DNA of 64,000 nt from Erythrobasidium yunnanense (GCA_001600175.1 BCJC01000007.1:1512115-1576114), one strand, 5' to 3'; counted from the first letter of the stretch, positions 1 through 11,157 are shown. Numbers and translations: made by a program. Notes: a model not told the origin generated them from the letters alone.

Positions 1-902
1 GCCATCAACGCTCTCGACTTGGGTGAGCTGGTGTTGCGTTACGTATACTTGCACGCTGTCTGGCTAAAGCATTGATTCAGGTATGCCCGTCACCCTCATT
101 GGCGAGGCTGTCTTTGCTCGATGCCTGTCTGCTCTCAAGAGCGAGCGAACTCGTGCTTCCAAGATCCTCGGAGGTCCTCAAGCCGAGCCGTTCAAGGGCG
201 ACAAGCAGCAATTCATCGATGACCTCGAGCAGGCTCTTTACGCTTCCAAAATCATTTCTTACTCTCAGGGCTTCATGCTCATGAGAGAGGCTGCCAAGGA
301 GTACAAGTGGGAGCTCAACTACGCTGGTATCGCACTTATGTGGAGAGGAGGATGCATCATCCGATCGTACGTCTTCGCTTTACCTGTTCTCCGCTACGCT
401 GCTTACACTTCGATTGCTACAGGGTCTTCTTGGGCGACATCACCTCCGCCTTCAGAAAGGAGCCCAAGCTCGAGAACTTGCTGTTCGATGACTTCTTCAA
501 CAAGGCCATCCACAAGGCTCAGCCCGGCTGGCGACGAATCATTGCTCAGTCCGCTCTCTGGGGTATCCCAACACCCGCTTTCTCGACTGCGCTCTCCTTC
601 TTCGATGGATACAGAACCGAGCTCCTCCCTGCTTCCCTCTTGCAGGCACAGAGAGATTACTTCGGTGTAAGTTCTGCTTGAGGAATCGGTATGGACAGAG
701 ACTGACCCGTTGTGTCACGCAGGCCCACACCTTCAGAGTCCTGCCTCAGTACGCCTCTGATAAGCTCCCAGAAGGCCAGGATATCCACGTAAGTCAGCCT
801 GGCATCGTCATCACGCACATAGCTGATTGTTCCTGTCTTTTACACTAGATCAACTGGACCGGACGTGGTGGAAACGTGTCTGCATCGACTTACGCTGCTT
901 AA
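1..902 (+). CDS. GND1: 6-phosphogluconate dehydrogenase, C-terminal part (5' end outside window)
   Basis: Oxidative pentose phosphate pathway enzyme that converts 6-phosphogluconate and NADP+ to ribulose-5-phosphate, CO2 and NADPH in the cytosol. Only the all-helical C-terminal domain lies in the window. Exon 1 ends at base 22 (AINALDLG), and the next exon opens at 81 with MPVTLIGEAVF. Later exons carry the conserved segments YAGIALMWRGGCIIRS, DFFNKAIHKAQPGWR and QRDYFGAHTF. The protein ends HINWTGRGGNVSASTYAA, close to the yeast and animal C-terminus whose Arg/His residues reach the neighbouring subunit's active site. Four short introns interrupt it (about 23-80, 368-421, 668-720 and 790-849). 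No breaks are seen, so the gene looks functional. Confidence 0.95.
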
Positions 903-1558
903 AAAGATCGCCCGTAGACCGCAATCCGCGCTTATGATAAGACAAACGTATTGCAACGGTGTTCCGCTGTTACACATCTAATAGAGACAATAAAAGTGTT
1001 CAACAAATCTTTGGGATGCAGGCGGAGCGACGATTACGATTCGAATACCTGACGGGCTTCAATAAGAGATTAATAAAGATACATTCAAGGCGACTTCTAT
1101 TCCCTGTACTAACGACTTCTTAACTGATTGATTGCCTAAATTACACATGAGAAACTTTTCCCCAAACTACCCTCAAGACCGATGAGACTATTCAATCCGG
1201 ACAACGCCAAGAAGTAATGGGAAGTAAGGCGAGAAAACAGAAGGAGCGGGATCGCGTTATGCGGGCGATATCCGATACGTGATGCAGATGAGCTGTGCGA
1301 TTTGCAGCGCATATAGGCGAGCATTGGCTAGCGCAGTTGCTGCAGCGATGCTTTCGGTCATTGGTACGGTTGCGTCGGCAGCGGATACGATGAATTCGGT
1401 CGCGGTATGGCTGCAGCACGGCGTATGGCTGGCGCTAGGTTGCAGTGCCTTCAGATAATTCAGACGCAATGGCGGACGATCATATGTCTTGCTTTGCGGA
1501 AGTCTAAGGTGAGCCTTCGTACGCATAGTGCGTATGGTGGGTAAGCTGCTACGCAAGC
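903..1558. other. intergenic region, no gene recognised
   Basis: This stretch holds the 3' flanks of GND1 and of the convergent unknown gene. A few short open frames on the minus strand (for example 1257-1556) have no family resemblance and no plausible splice partner. No RNA gene or repeat was seen. Confidence 0.5.
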
Positions 1559-2482
1559 TTATTCTCGCTCTTGCAGAAAATGCTGGACAATAGCACGGCG
1601 TCTATCGAGGTTGTTCGGCAGAAAGCGATGGTGCAACAAGGCTCTGGTCGCATGCTTCATGGCTGGGTTGCGAAAGCTCACGGTCATGGTTGCTGCGCGT
1701 GCGGTAGCGAGGCCGAGGTCGATGGCTTTGAAGATGCGCCTGTTTTCGTTACTGCCGAAGACGGCTGTTTTCAATGCAGATTTGAAGGCTGACGAAGTGT
1801 CATTAGGCCGAGCAGGAGCTGCCGAGCTCGAGCTTGAGTCTGGGAAGAGCAGCTTGGCGGGTGCCTTGCGTCTGTCAAATTGGTTTGGAACGAAGCGGTG
1901 ATGGCTTAAGCCTTTGACGACGTGCTTGAGCACAGGTCGTCTAAAGGCGAGTCCGGCTGTTGCAGCGCGAACGACTGCCATGCTTATGTCGACAGCGCGG
2001 AAGACTCGAGCATTCTCAGAGCTTCCGACGACGATGGTGCGCATGTTTAGGCGGCAGCTTGCTCTGGGTATAGACGATTGGAGTTTCTCGCTTGCTGCGC
2101 AAGGTACTTTGCGCGCATTGCGAATGGAGTAGGATGTAGAATAGGGTGTAAGAGCGGGTGACGCTCGAGCTTGGAAGGGTGATGGAATAGCTGATGCGAC
2201 CGGAGCATTGAGGAATGGGATGGGAAGAGTAGAAGGAATGGATGATGCAGCAGTGGAAGGTAAAATCTGAGAAAGCGACATCATATCAACTGATGCTCGC
2301 GAGTCTAGAGCTATAGTCATGCTCACCTGTCTGCATCTCAGTTTAGGCGCCTCACAAGCTGAGGAGGTGATAGCACGAAGCCGAAAAGCAGAAGGCTCGA
2401 TGTTGTTGGAGATGTCAAGTAAGGAGACAGACGCTACTCGAGCGATGGCTTTGCGAATAGCAGAGAAGATGAAGCTTGTCAT
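1559..2482 (-). CDS. unknown protein with two diverged internal repeats (307 aa)
   Basis: A single uninterrupted frame of 307 residues, unusual in this intron-rich window. I do not recognise the family. The C-terminal half holds two copies of a segment of about 65 residues (about 147-214 and 236-303). They share the order GS.EN.R.F.A.D....ARAAT, then FR.P..KH, then HHRF.PN..DRR, at roughly half identical positions. That much protein conservation between diverged copies argues for a real, selected coding gene. The N-terminus (MTSFIFSAIRKAIARVASVS) is amphipathic, basic and free of acidic residues, which would suit a mitochondrial presequence, but this is inference. The middle is rich in Ser, Pro and Ala. 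It is convergent with GND1. Confidence 0.6.
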   Translation of the reverse strand: MTSFIFSAIRKAIARVASVSLLDISNNIEPSAFRLRAITSSACEAPKLRCRQVSMTIALDSRASVDMMSLSQILPSTAASSIPSTLPIPFLNAPVASAIPSPFQARASPALTPYSTSYSIRNARKVPCAASEKLQSSIPRASCRLNMRTIVVGSSENARVFRAVDISMAVVRAATAGLAFRRPVLKHVVKGLSHHRFVPNQFDRRKAPAKLLFPDSSSSSAAPARPNDTSSAFKSALKTAVFGSNENRRIFKAIDLGLATARAATMTVSFRNPAMKHATRALLHHRFLPNNLDRRRAIVQHFLQERE

Positions 2483-3085
2483 GGTATCAGGTTTTGAGAG
2501 GTGTGAGTTGGGCTGCTTTGATTTTTGAGTGCTCGTCAGGCTGGGTCAGGGAGCTCGCTCTGAGGATTTGGATGAGAAAGAAGGAAGGAAGAGACATCAA
2601 TCTGAGCCGCATTTTATAGCGCTGCAGAGCAGCTCATTCCCTGTCTCTGCGTCTTGCAGCTGGCCTAGGAACGTAAACAGCCATTCCAGCCCAAGAATGT
2701 TCAGGGGTTCGCAGCTGCCTTCTTTGCAGTGTCACGCGTTCTTGCTTCCTAACCAGTTCGTGAGTAGATGCAGGGACGAGAGAGCAGTCATTAGACATGT
2801 CTGGCAGCTTTTGCGGGGCTCAGAAACCGTTGTAACGGCCAGGCACCGAGGCAGGCCACAATTGCTGCTGAAGCTGGGCGTCTCATCGTTCTAGCGTCCA
2901 TGTTTACTTTACGTGTTGAAGATAGCGTGAAGATAGTGACTAGTCTTGGATAAAAGACTTGCCAATGTCACGCGCGCAGCCCTGTCGCGGCTCGGCAATA
3001 GACAATTCCGAGTGCAGAAGATGCAAGGAAGCAGCAACAAAACGTCTCTCTCCTCTTCCCACCTCATTCCAATAATATAGCAATC
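2483..3085. other. divergent intergenic region
   Basis: About 600 bp between the divergent starts of the unknown repeat protein and the alcohol dehydrogenase. It presumably holds both promoters. An open frame at 2529-2894 (+) looks like chance. No repeat or RNA gene is seen. Confidence 0.5.
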
Positions 3086-4526
3086 ATGGGCTTCAAGACC
3101 GAAGCTTTCGTCCTGGAAAGCGTCAATGCCGACTTCAAGCTTGAGACGATCGAGCTCGACGACCCACTCCCCGAAGAAGTCCTTGTAGAGATAGTCGCTT
3201 GCGGCTTGTGTCACACGTTTGTCTCTGGATGGCCAGCTTCTCCGACTGCGCTGATGACACGAACAGAGATCTCCTCATCCAGAATGGAGCTTTCGTATGT
3301 TTCGCAACAAACACGATCAGACAGCAAAGACTGACTGTTCATCTAGCCCTCTGCTTTTCCCAATACTCTTGGCCACGAAGGCTCTGGAAAAGTGATCAAA
3401 GTCGGAAGTAAGGTCAAGCGCGTCAAGGAGGGAGACAGCGTTCTGCTTTCCTTCTCATACTGTCAGAACTGCAAGGTAAGTCTTTGCCTGATAGACCAGC
3501 TTTTCTTCCTCTCTAAACTCGATTTCCGCTACAGATCTGCAAGCGTGGACACCCTGCATCCTGCAAAGATTGGATCGGACTCAACTTCGGCCGCGTCAGA
3601 CCCGATGGATCAGACACAAATGCTACTTTGGATGGTAAACGCATCCATGGTACATTCTTTGGCCAGAGCGCGTTCGCGAAGCACGCCCTGGTCGTGGAGT
3701 CCTCCTGCACAAAGGTCCCAGATGATACGGATCTGGTTCTCATGGCTCCACTTGGATGCGCGATGCAGACTGGTATGTCTAGAACACTCCCTAACCTTCC
3801 AGTCGCTGCCCGTCTAACGCCTGAACAGGTTCTGGCGCCATACTTAACTGTGAGTCCCGCTTCAGGCTGTATCTGAATATGTGAGCTGACCACCACTATC
3901 GTGCAGTGCTGAAGCCAGAGAGCCCAGAAGATAGCAGTGTGGTCGTCTTTGGCGCTGGCGCAGTAGGCATGGCCGCTGTGTTCGCAGCTGTGGCCATCAA
4001 GATGCAGAAGATTATTGTGGTAGATCTTGTAGACGATCGGCTTGCTCTCGCAAAGTCGCTTGGTGCTACTAATACGATAAATGGACGAGATCCAGGTAGA
4101 TCGGCCTTTTCGAAATTGTGAAGTCCGCTAAGTAGTGAACCCGCAGATATTCTTAAGAAGATTACCGATATAACTGAAGGAGGTGCTGATTATGCCATCG
4201 AAGCGACAGGTGCTGCACCCTGCATCAAGACCGCATGGGCTGGTCTAGCACCTTGCGGCAAGATGGTACAGCTTGGCACACCAGGACCCGGCCCAACAGC
4301 AGATCTAGGCATCCACGATGCCGTTTGCCTCAGCAAATCGTATATGGCTCTATGCGAAGGAGATTCCAATCCTCCCGAGTATGTGCCCAAGCTCGTCCAG
4401 ATGTACAAGGATGGCAAATTCCCTATCGAGAAGATATCCAAGGTATACGACTATAAGAATTTTGATGATGCTGTGCATGCGATGCATTCGGGTGAGGTAA
4501 TCAAGCCGATTATCAGGTTCAAATAG
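3086..4526 (+). CDS. zinc-dependent aryl-alcohol-type dehydrogenase (medium-chain family)
   Basis: Predicted NAD-dependent oxidation of an alcohol, probably aromatic or benzylic, to the aldehyde. The start MGFKTEAFVLES is followed by the catalytic zinc segment CGLCHTD, then NTLGHEGSGKV. The structural zinc lobe is split by an intron and reads CQNC..CKRGHPASC with all four cysteines. The Rossmann motif is VVFGAGAVGMAAVFAA, and the next strand ends VVDLVDDRLALAKSLGA, where the acidic residue favours NAD over NADP. The C-terminus is HSGEVIKPIIRF. At least six small introns are needed. Pattern and length match fungal relatives of bacterial benzyl-alcohol dehydrogenase, though substrate cannot be read from sequence. 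The stop lies 146 bp before the start of a muconate cyclase gene on the same strand. Confidence 0.88.
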
Positions 4527-4672
4527 GATGGGGATGTACGGTGCGGAAAGGCTATTGTGTACGGGTAGTCTCGAAGAGGATCAGCGAAACAGTTATAGCC
4601 AATGTAATCAAGTCTCCACAGCCTGTATGTTCCGAAGCGCCTGCCGGACTTGCTCTTTGAACAACCCTAGAC

Positions 4673-6277
4673 ATGCTTGAGACTGCTGTCAGTATGCGTT
4701 TGGACACCCTTGAAGACTACTTCTTAACGCTTTGCGATTCTGCGAAGATCCAGGCTTTCTACAGCACGCTTGAAGATGCCGGCAAGACAGCTCAATTCGT
4801 GTATCGCTCAGGCGTCCATTATATCGTTTCAGGTAGCCCAGAGCCTTCTAGTAGTCTGGAAGGTACCAACGCTGTGCTTTCAGGCTCCTTCAAGTCGAAA
4901 GCTATCTATCTTCTGGCTTTCGATCCGGTAGCAAGAACGCTGGACGTAACTTCGCAGCAAGAAGCTTTTGGTCCGCATCAATATCTTGCACTGAACCATG
5001 ATAGATCAAGAGTATACGCGACGACTTGGGCTGTTCCACCTTTACTTTCGGCTTGGTCCGTAGAGCGTTCGTCTGAGCAAGAAGCGCCTTCTTTATCGCA
5101 TCTGGGTAACGTTGATATTCGTGCGTGATCTTCTCTTGTCTAAGTCACTCAGACTGACGCGCTTCATACAGCGGCCGTGTCTTCCTACGTATCTGTTCTC
5201 GACAACAAGCTCTATTCGGCTGGCGGTCATTACGCAGAAGTGCACGCGTTTGCACAAGATGGAAGTATAGATGAGAAGCTTCAGCAGCTATACTACCTTT
5301 CGGAATCGGGGCTGGCGAATGCAGACAAGACGCGAAAAGCCTTGGTAAACAGGTCCATATAGTAAATTGCTATTGTGCTAATGAATCATTCGTACAGAGG
5401 GTTGGTTCTCATGGCTTCGATGTCACAAAAGACGGCAAAGCCTTCGTACCACACCTGTATGTCCAGGCTGGTGCCATAGCGTGTTCCAGGCTAAACAGGT
5501 CGCAGGGGCCGCAACTCGATTTACATGTACGAAGTGGATACCCTTGGAGTAGACGGAGAGCTTCATCTACTCGACGAAGTCATTTCCCCGCGCCCTGAAG
5601 ACGGTCCAAGGCATGTATGGCCACATCCGAATGGCAAGCTTTTGTATTCGGTGAGCGCCCTTTCCGCTGTAGTTGAATACAGTTATTGACATGGTTAACA
5701 GATTACGGAACACTGTAAGTCCGAACCAGAGTACCTTTCATACATAGCTGATCCAGGTCTCAGCCAACTTCATCGATGTCTACGAAGTCAAGGCGAAGAC
5801 ACTCAAACATGTGCGATCTGGGCAAATAGTGCCACAAGGTAGCATGACAGTACAAGCGCAACTTACTGTCTGGCTAATGTACTTTTGATAGGTAAAGACC
5901 CGCATAAGTATCGAGGAAACACGCTACGGTTGTCCCGCGACGAGCGCTTCATCTTCGGCAGCACACGAGGGTCTTCGCCTAATATACATGGCTATGTAGC
6001 GGCTTTCGAGCTGGACGACCAAGGCTACTTGAGGTCAGAGACAGCAGTAGCGTACTACGAGATGCCGACTTCTGGAGGTATAGCGGGAGCTATCGAGCCT
6101 GCTTTCTGGAAAGGTTCAGAGGGGATAGCTGCTCAAGATTATATCCTTCTCGTGGACGAAGAGCAAGGATCAGTAAATGTGATAGGCTGGAGCGGAGGGG
6201 TCAAGAAATTCCAGGATGTCGCGAAGACGAAGCTGCCGGAAGGAGCGACCGCAAGTCATGCTCTTTGGCTCTCATAG
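4673..6277 (+). CDS. carboxy-cis,cis-muconate cyclase (3-carboxymuconate lactonizing enzyme)
   Basis: Fungal seven-bladed beta-propeller enzyme that cyclises 3-carboxy-cis,cis-muconate to a muconolactone in the protocatechuate branch of aromatic breakdown. Family blocks include AIYLLAFDPVARTLDV, QYLALNHDRSRVYATTW, VGSHGFDVTKDGKAFVP, DGPRHVWPHPNGKLLYS, HKYRGNTLRLSRDERFIFG and the C-terminal TASHALWLS. About seven introns of 40-70 nt are needed, one of them right after SHLGNVDI. The propeller begins near residue 64. The preceding 60 residues from the first ATG have no counterpart I know in the family, so the true start may lie in another exon. The gene follows an aryl-alcohol-type dehydrogenase, which suits a role in using aromatic compounds. 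Confidence 0.85.
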
Positions 6278-6358
6278 ATCCATTAAAGTGTATACTATTG
6301 CCTACAAGTATATACACCTGCTAGACTTTAAATCAATACAAGACGATTCCCTTGACCT

Positions 6359-7377
6359 CTACTGCATCTTCTTCTGGCTGGTGATAGGCTTGGCAGCAGT
6401 CTTCTTGGAGCTGCCAACTGTTTGTGGAGCTACTACAATTCTCTTGCTCGTAGATTTCGGTACGTAGTGCATGCTGAGCACGCGGATGATGTACATAGTT
6501 GTGAGGAAGACAACGACCACCGAGCGGGCGCCGAGAGGCGTCATGAAAGCCTTTGGCTTGCCAGTGAGGGCGATGTTGATGGGAGTATAAGCTGGATGCG
6601 AAAGTGTAGCAATGCCGTAGATTATGGCTGCCACCGAACCAGCCCAGACGTCCATGGTAGCGATGACGCCTCTGTAGATGAGGTCAGCAACCGTCTGTGA
6701 TGCTGAGAGAACGCACGCACCCCTTGAGGAAAGAAGGTGTCTTGAGACTCCATTCCTTGTCCCAAACGCCGAAGAATCCGGCAGCGGCTCCTCCACCCAC
6801 GCTACTAACGGCACCAATGATAATTTGTGCAATGAGAGAGTTTGCAATAGCTGGATTTGAATGTCCTTTGACAGCTGCTAGGGCTCCTAGAATAGCGCCG
6901 CTTCTGCATATCGCGTCGATGGGTGGAAAGAGCGTATCTACGAAGCTTCCGGAAGGCCAGGAGAGGATTCCGGTGTTGAATAGAGTGTTGAGCGCGATGT
7001 GCGTGGTGCAGTAGATGATCCAGGGTGTTTCCGAGTACAGTTGCGGAGGAGGTAGACAAAGAAGAGCGTTTGTCCACAGAGCACCTCCCCAGCTCTGTTT
7101 CAAGAACATGAATAGACAAAGACAGATCACATCAGTTCAGGGTTTGCTCGACCTTGTTGGAGATGCAACGCCTGACCATGACGAGGAAGCCGGCCAGATG
7201 CTGAAACGGATGCAGCTTGTGCCCGCTAGCTTTGACCTTTGTCGAGTATGCATGGGAGATACGGACAGCATGCAGGACGAGCGTCAGAGGGTAGGGAAAG
7301 TAGACTGGGTGCAGGACCGTCGAGGAAAGCCACAAAGTCGCGTCTGCTGTCGGCTTGAGGAGCGCTCGGTACGCCAT
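6359..7377 (-). CDS. polytopic membrane protein resembling TRIC cation channels
   Basis: Three exons encode about 300 residues with several hydrophobic helices. The layout recalls trimeric intracellular cation (TRIC) channels. HPFQHLAGFLVM joins over an intron to SWGGALWTNALL, comparable to the TRIC stretch around CFGGYILADLLLG. Then come two helices with FPPIDAICRSGA and a Gly-rich segment, IIIGAVSSVGGGAAAGFF. Next is ATMDVWAGSVAAIIYG, comparable to the late TRIC helix after its Lys/Gly loop. The tail is lysine-rich and ends SQKKMQ, a possible ER retention signal. TRIC proteins pass K+ across the ER to balance calcium movement. The assignment rests on remembered animal sequences and pattern, so an unrelated fungal membrane family is possible. 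Confidence 0.5.
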
Positions 7378-7578
7378 GGCTGCGTCTTATCTATCTTTCT
7401 TCAAGAAGATGTTCGTCCAGAGAGAAGAAACAACAGTCGTCTTGCGGAAAGGGACGTGTCGCCGGAAGAACCCTTTGCAGCGCCCGAAACATTCGAATGA
7501 TGATCTTTTGTCGAAACAACGCTTGCACTCTACATATACAACGACATGACGAAGAACAGAATGCTGCTACAAAGAAGT

Positions 7579-8762
7579 CTACGAGAGCTTCGGTCGTTTG
7601 CGGGGTATGAATAGGGACGGTGCGGTAGGCTTTCTCTGAGAGAGCATTGGAAGGGAAGGCTGCATCTGGGTATGCATTTGAGGAGGTTTTGCTGCTGGAA
7701 CGGCAGGTGGACTCGATTCGGTTGGAGGTATCGCCGAAACTGGAACAGGCGCCTCTACGCTTGGTGAAGGCAGCTTTGTAGGTTTCGGGATCCATCTTAT
7801 CCCTGGTATGACTTTTCTCGGCAGAGGCGGTGTGATGGGCGCAGTTTCTGCAGGCGGAGATCCAGCATTGAATGGAATCGCTCCAATTTGAGGGCGGACG
7901 AGTGTCTTCGTCAAGAGAGGTTCTTTGGCAGGTATCACCCTGTACGGCCGGTTCATCGAGCTCTTGGGCTTCACTTTGACTGTCCTCTCGATGAAGTGGG
8001 TAGCCTTCTTCTTGTTTGCCGCTTCCTCCTCTTCGTCCATTTGTTCTGCATATCGCGGAGCTGGCTCTGTCCCCAGACTTCGCTTGACAGCTATACGCAT
8101 CGAGCTCTTCTTCGTGAACTGAGGTGGTCTGTAAGCGAAAGCCAATGTGCTAGCTTTGGCTCTAGCTTTATCTGCCAATGTCTTTGGCTTGTATTCCCTT
8201 CCAGACATCGGCCACCCATGAGCTGGTCGTTTTCTCTTTCTGTCCAGTCCTAGACGTGGATCTAGTACGACTCTCCTTTCCTCCTTCTGCTGCTTCAGCG
8301 AGGCTATACGTTCTTTCAAGCGGTTTCCTGCTGTAGCTAAGCGTTCTTCACGCGCTATCTGTTCATCATTGTACAGATCCCGGTAGGATAGGAAGAGTGA
8401 TGAGTCTTGGAGTGATTGTGCATCTTGCTGCTTGATTCGAGCTTCGTATACGATAGGGAAGTCACGCTTGAAGAACATCTGCCAAATTTCTGATTACACA
8501 GACATCAGCCGGGGCTATGGGATAGGCCAAGAGAATATATAGACATACCTTCATCGTCATCTGCAATATGCGGGCTGAGAGCCTCGATCTCGCGTAGCTG
8601 GTCTACACGGCAGCCAAAGAGGGTCTCCCTGACCATTTCGTAGGGGACATCGCCGACGTCGACGAGGTGAGATACATTTGCTTTCAGTACGCGCTTGCAG
8701 AGGTCTGTCAAGCGAGGGACAGAGGGAGCAGATGGACCAGGATCATAGAGGGAGGTCATCAT
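7579..8762 (-). CDS. ELA1: elongin A-like transcription elongation factor
   Basis: Elongin A binds elongin C through an N-terminal BC box. In fungi the complex also acts in a ubiquitin ligase that removes stalled RNA polymerase II. The first exon has PRLTDLCKRVLKANV (BC box-like), then DVGDVPYEMVRETLFGCRVDQLREIEALSPHI. An intron follows at about 8477-8535, then EIWQMFFKRDFP, the signature end of the elongin A domain. A helical segment YRDLYNDEQIAREERL leads to a basic, proline-rich tail of about 250 residues ending PRKRPKLS, a likely nuclear localisation signal. The start MMTSLYDPG at 8762 lies 172 bp from the divergent cytochrome b5-domain gene. Confidence 0.88.
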
Positions 8763-8934
8763 GACATTCCGAGAGTAACAGCAGGGTGAGCGCCGATTGC
8801 TTGAGATGCTTAATGATGTGGTTATGAAGCGCTTCAAGTTATCAAAGCCTTCAGGTCTTGAATGTTCAGATGTGCAGATGCCTTGAGGTAGACAAAGACA
8901 AACCGTCGCTTGGCCACCTTCGAACTGGTGCACA

Positions 8935-9843
8935 ATGCTCGGAGCGTTCAAGAATGCAGTATGGTCAGGCAGCAGCACTACATACAACGACAAGAACAGC
9001 ATAGCAAACGACGATGATGATGAGCCGCCGGCCTTTCCACTTCCAAACAGCATCCAGAGGCAAGGAGCATCAGCGCGCCAGAACGATGCTGATGAGGAAG
9101 ATTCACTCTCTTTCAACGTATCACCTCCCTCTCCCACTGCCTCCACTTCCTCGTCTTCTGCATCCACCCCGCGTGTCAGATTGCCTTCATTCGAGATATC
9201 AACAACAGGCGCGACAAAGCCTAAATCCAAGCCATCACATCGACCCTTCCCTGCAGAGTCAGAGAATGTGACGCAGCCAGCGCGCCAGTCTGGTCTAGCT
9301 CTTCCTCCAAGCACGACCGCGATACCGCCGCGGCGGAACAAGAAAGTAGCATTGAAGCCAGGCTACTCGGCACTAGATTGGGCGAGGTTGTCAAAGGAGA
9401 GCGGTGATGAGCTGAGGGTGCGTTTGGTTGGGAAAATGCGGTTATGTAGGCTGATTTATCTGTCGATGCAGGCCGGCTACGACAGCCCTGCGCGAATCAC
9501 AATGTCAGAAGTGGCAGAACATACGAGGCGGAATGACGCTTGGTCAGTCTTCCATGGCAAGGTGTACAATATCAGCCCATATCTGCTTTTCCATCCCGGA
9601 GGAGCAGGCGAGCTCATGCGTGTGGCAGGGAGGGATGGTTAGTCGATCTTTTCAAATGAACAGATGTGTACATAGCTGATCAGTATTTCACACAGGCACC
9701 GAGCTCTTCAGTACGCAGAGCCGCCAAGGTCATAGACTACAGCTATACTGACTTCTTAGCTCTTCGCAGTGAAAACGCACGGATGGGTCAACGCGGATCT
9801 GATGATGGAGGCCTGCCTTATCGGCTACCTTGTCTCAGGGTAG
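8935..9843 (+). CDS. cytochrome b5 heme-binding domain protein (IRC21-like)
   Basis: Three exons. The N-terminal 130 residues are low complexity, rich in Ser, Pro and Asp, and probably disordered. The C-terminus is one complete cytochrome b5 fold, beginning SEVAEHTRRNDAWSVFHGKVYN. The first heme-ligand histidine sits in LLFHPGGAGELMRVAGRDGTELF. The last intron, at 9638 to about 9697 with a second junction near 9770, leads to MKTHGWVNADLMMEACLIGYL, which supplies the second histidine in its usual KTHxWVN setting. The protein ends LVSG with no membrane tail and no reductase domain. This layout matches soluble IRC21-type proteins, whose electron partner is not known from sequence. Confidence 0.85.
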
Positions 9844-10345
9844 TCGCGGAAGAGGACCTTTCATCAAGCGTCTCACGCTGTACACATCTCCTCATCTACC
9901 ACTTGGCCGGATCGACGTCTGTGGCTACCGTGCGGCTGTCTAGATGAACTATCACCTGCGGCGCGCTCGCCAGAGCGGAAGCCAGGCCCCCTATCTTCGC
10001 ATTCGGTTCATCCCGCATCGCCAGTTCTGCTTACCAAGAATGGCCCGCTAGAAACTCTCATTTGCATGTCCACGTTTAGTTCGGCATCTCAGTGTAGCAT
10101 CGTAGTCTCCGTTATTGTTGTTGCCATTGTAGCGATTGTAGCATGTCAGTTTTCGCATCCTGAACCAAACCGGATATCGGGTCGATGAAGCGGTCTCCAT
10201 TCTGCCAACCTCCTCCGGCTTTCTGTCTTGATTATGAAGCTCAAAAATCCATTCTTCCTCTGACTGATTCTCGTAGTCCGCCACTGCCGGTCATGCATAC
10301 TTTCTGTACCTGCCCAATTCTTCAAGAATTCAACGACTACCTACC
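9844..10345. other. intergenic region, presumed CIA2 promoter
   Basis: About 500 bp between two genes on the plus strand. Short frames on both strands (for example 10048-10284 minus) look like chance. No structured RNA or repeat seen. Confidence 0.5.
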
Positions 10346-11157
10346 ATGTCCCTTACCTCTGCCAATCCTGACAATGCGAATCCTATCGTACATAAGACAG
10401 CCGCTGGCCGCCGGTCCAAGCTTGGCGACTTTCTGGATGAAGAAGATTGCATGACCTTCAATGATGACTATGACGATGGCTTCAAGAACGCGCATGATTT
10501 AATATACAGCGGAAGCAGTGAGAGTGATAGTTCAGAAGAAGCTTCGACATACAAGGCGGCCGAAGAGATTGATTCAAGCGAGATTTACGGTCAGTCCCAC
10601 AATCCCCTTCTTTTACTAGCAGCTAAAGCGTATCACATAGACCTCATACGCTCCATCACAGACCCCGAACATCCACTCACTCTCGAACAATTGGCCGTCG
10701 TTTCCATCGATCAAATCCGTGTGACACACGGTCCACGCCCAAGGGTAGACCTACAATTCACGCCAACCATACCCCATTGTAGCATGGCAACACTCATTGG
10801 TACGTCGCTACGATGCATTTTGGAGGTTCTTAGACTGACTTTGGCGATCCTGCAGGCCTGACCCTTCGAGTTCGGCTCTTACGGGCCCTCCCAGACCGAT
10901 TTAATGTCGATATAAGAGTTAAAGAAGGTTCACATGAGAGTGAGAACTCTTGTGAGTGCTCCGATCCTTGATTGGGGTCGATGCGAGCGATCCGGCATGA
11001 ATTAGCTGACCGGCCAAATTTTACAGTAAACAAGCAATTAAATGACAAGGAAAGAGTTGCAGCAGCACTAGAGAACACACATTTATTAGGCGTAGTAGAA
11101 AACTGTCTCGCTACAAGCGGTCAGAGGGGAAAGGTCTCGCCAGTAACCACCATTTAA
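10346..11157 (+). CDS. CIA2: MIP18/FAM96 family protein, cytosolic Fe-S targeting factor
   Basis: CIA2 works with CIA1 and MET18/MMS19 to deliver Fe-S clusters to apo-proteins in cytosol and nucleus. An acidic N-terminus ([19 protein letters not shown]) precedes the domain. The core reads [21 protein letters not shown], then [27 protein letters not shown] with the conserved reactive cysteine. Then come [31 protein letters not shown] and a VVENCL helix. Three introns with clean GT-AG ends split codons at EIY|DLIR, LIG|LTLR and ENS|LNKQ. All family landmarks are present, so it should be functional. Confidence 0.93.

Noticed and set aside
1257-1556. Open frame of 99 aa on the minus strand after the unknown repeat protein
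   Set aside because: No family resemblance, low complexity, and the upstream gene already ends with its own stop; read as chance.
2529-2894. 121 aa plus-strand frame in the divergent promoter region
   Set aside because: No plausible domain, no splice partner, and it lies where promoters are expected.
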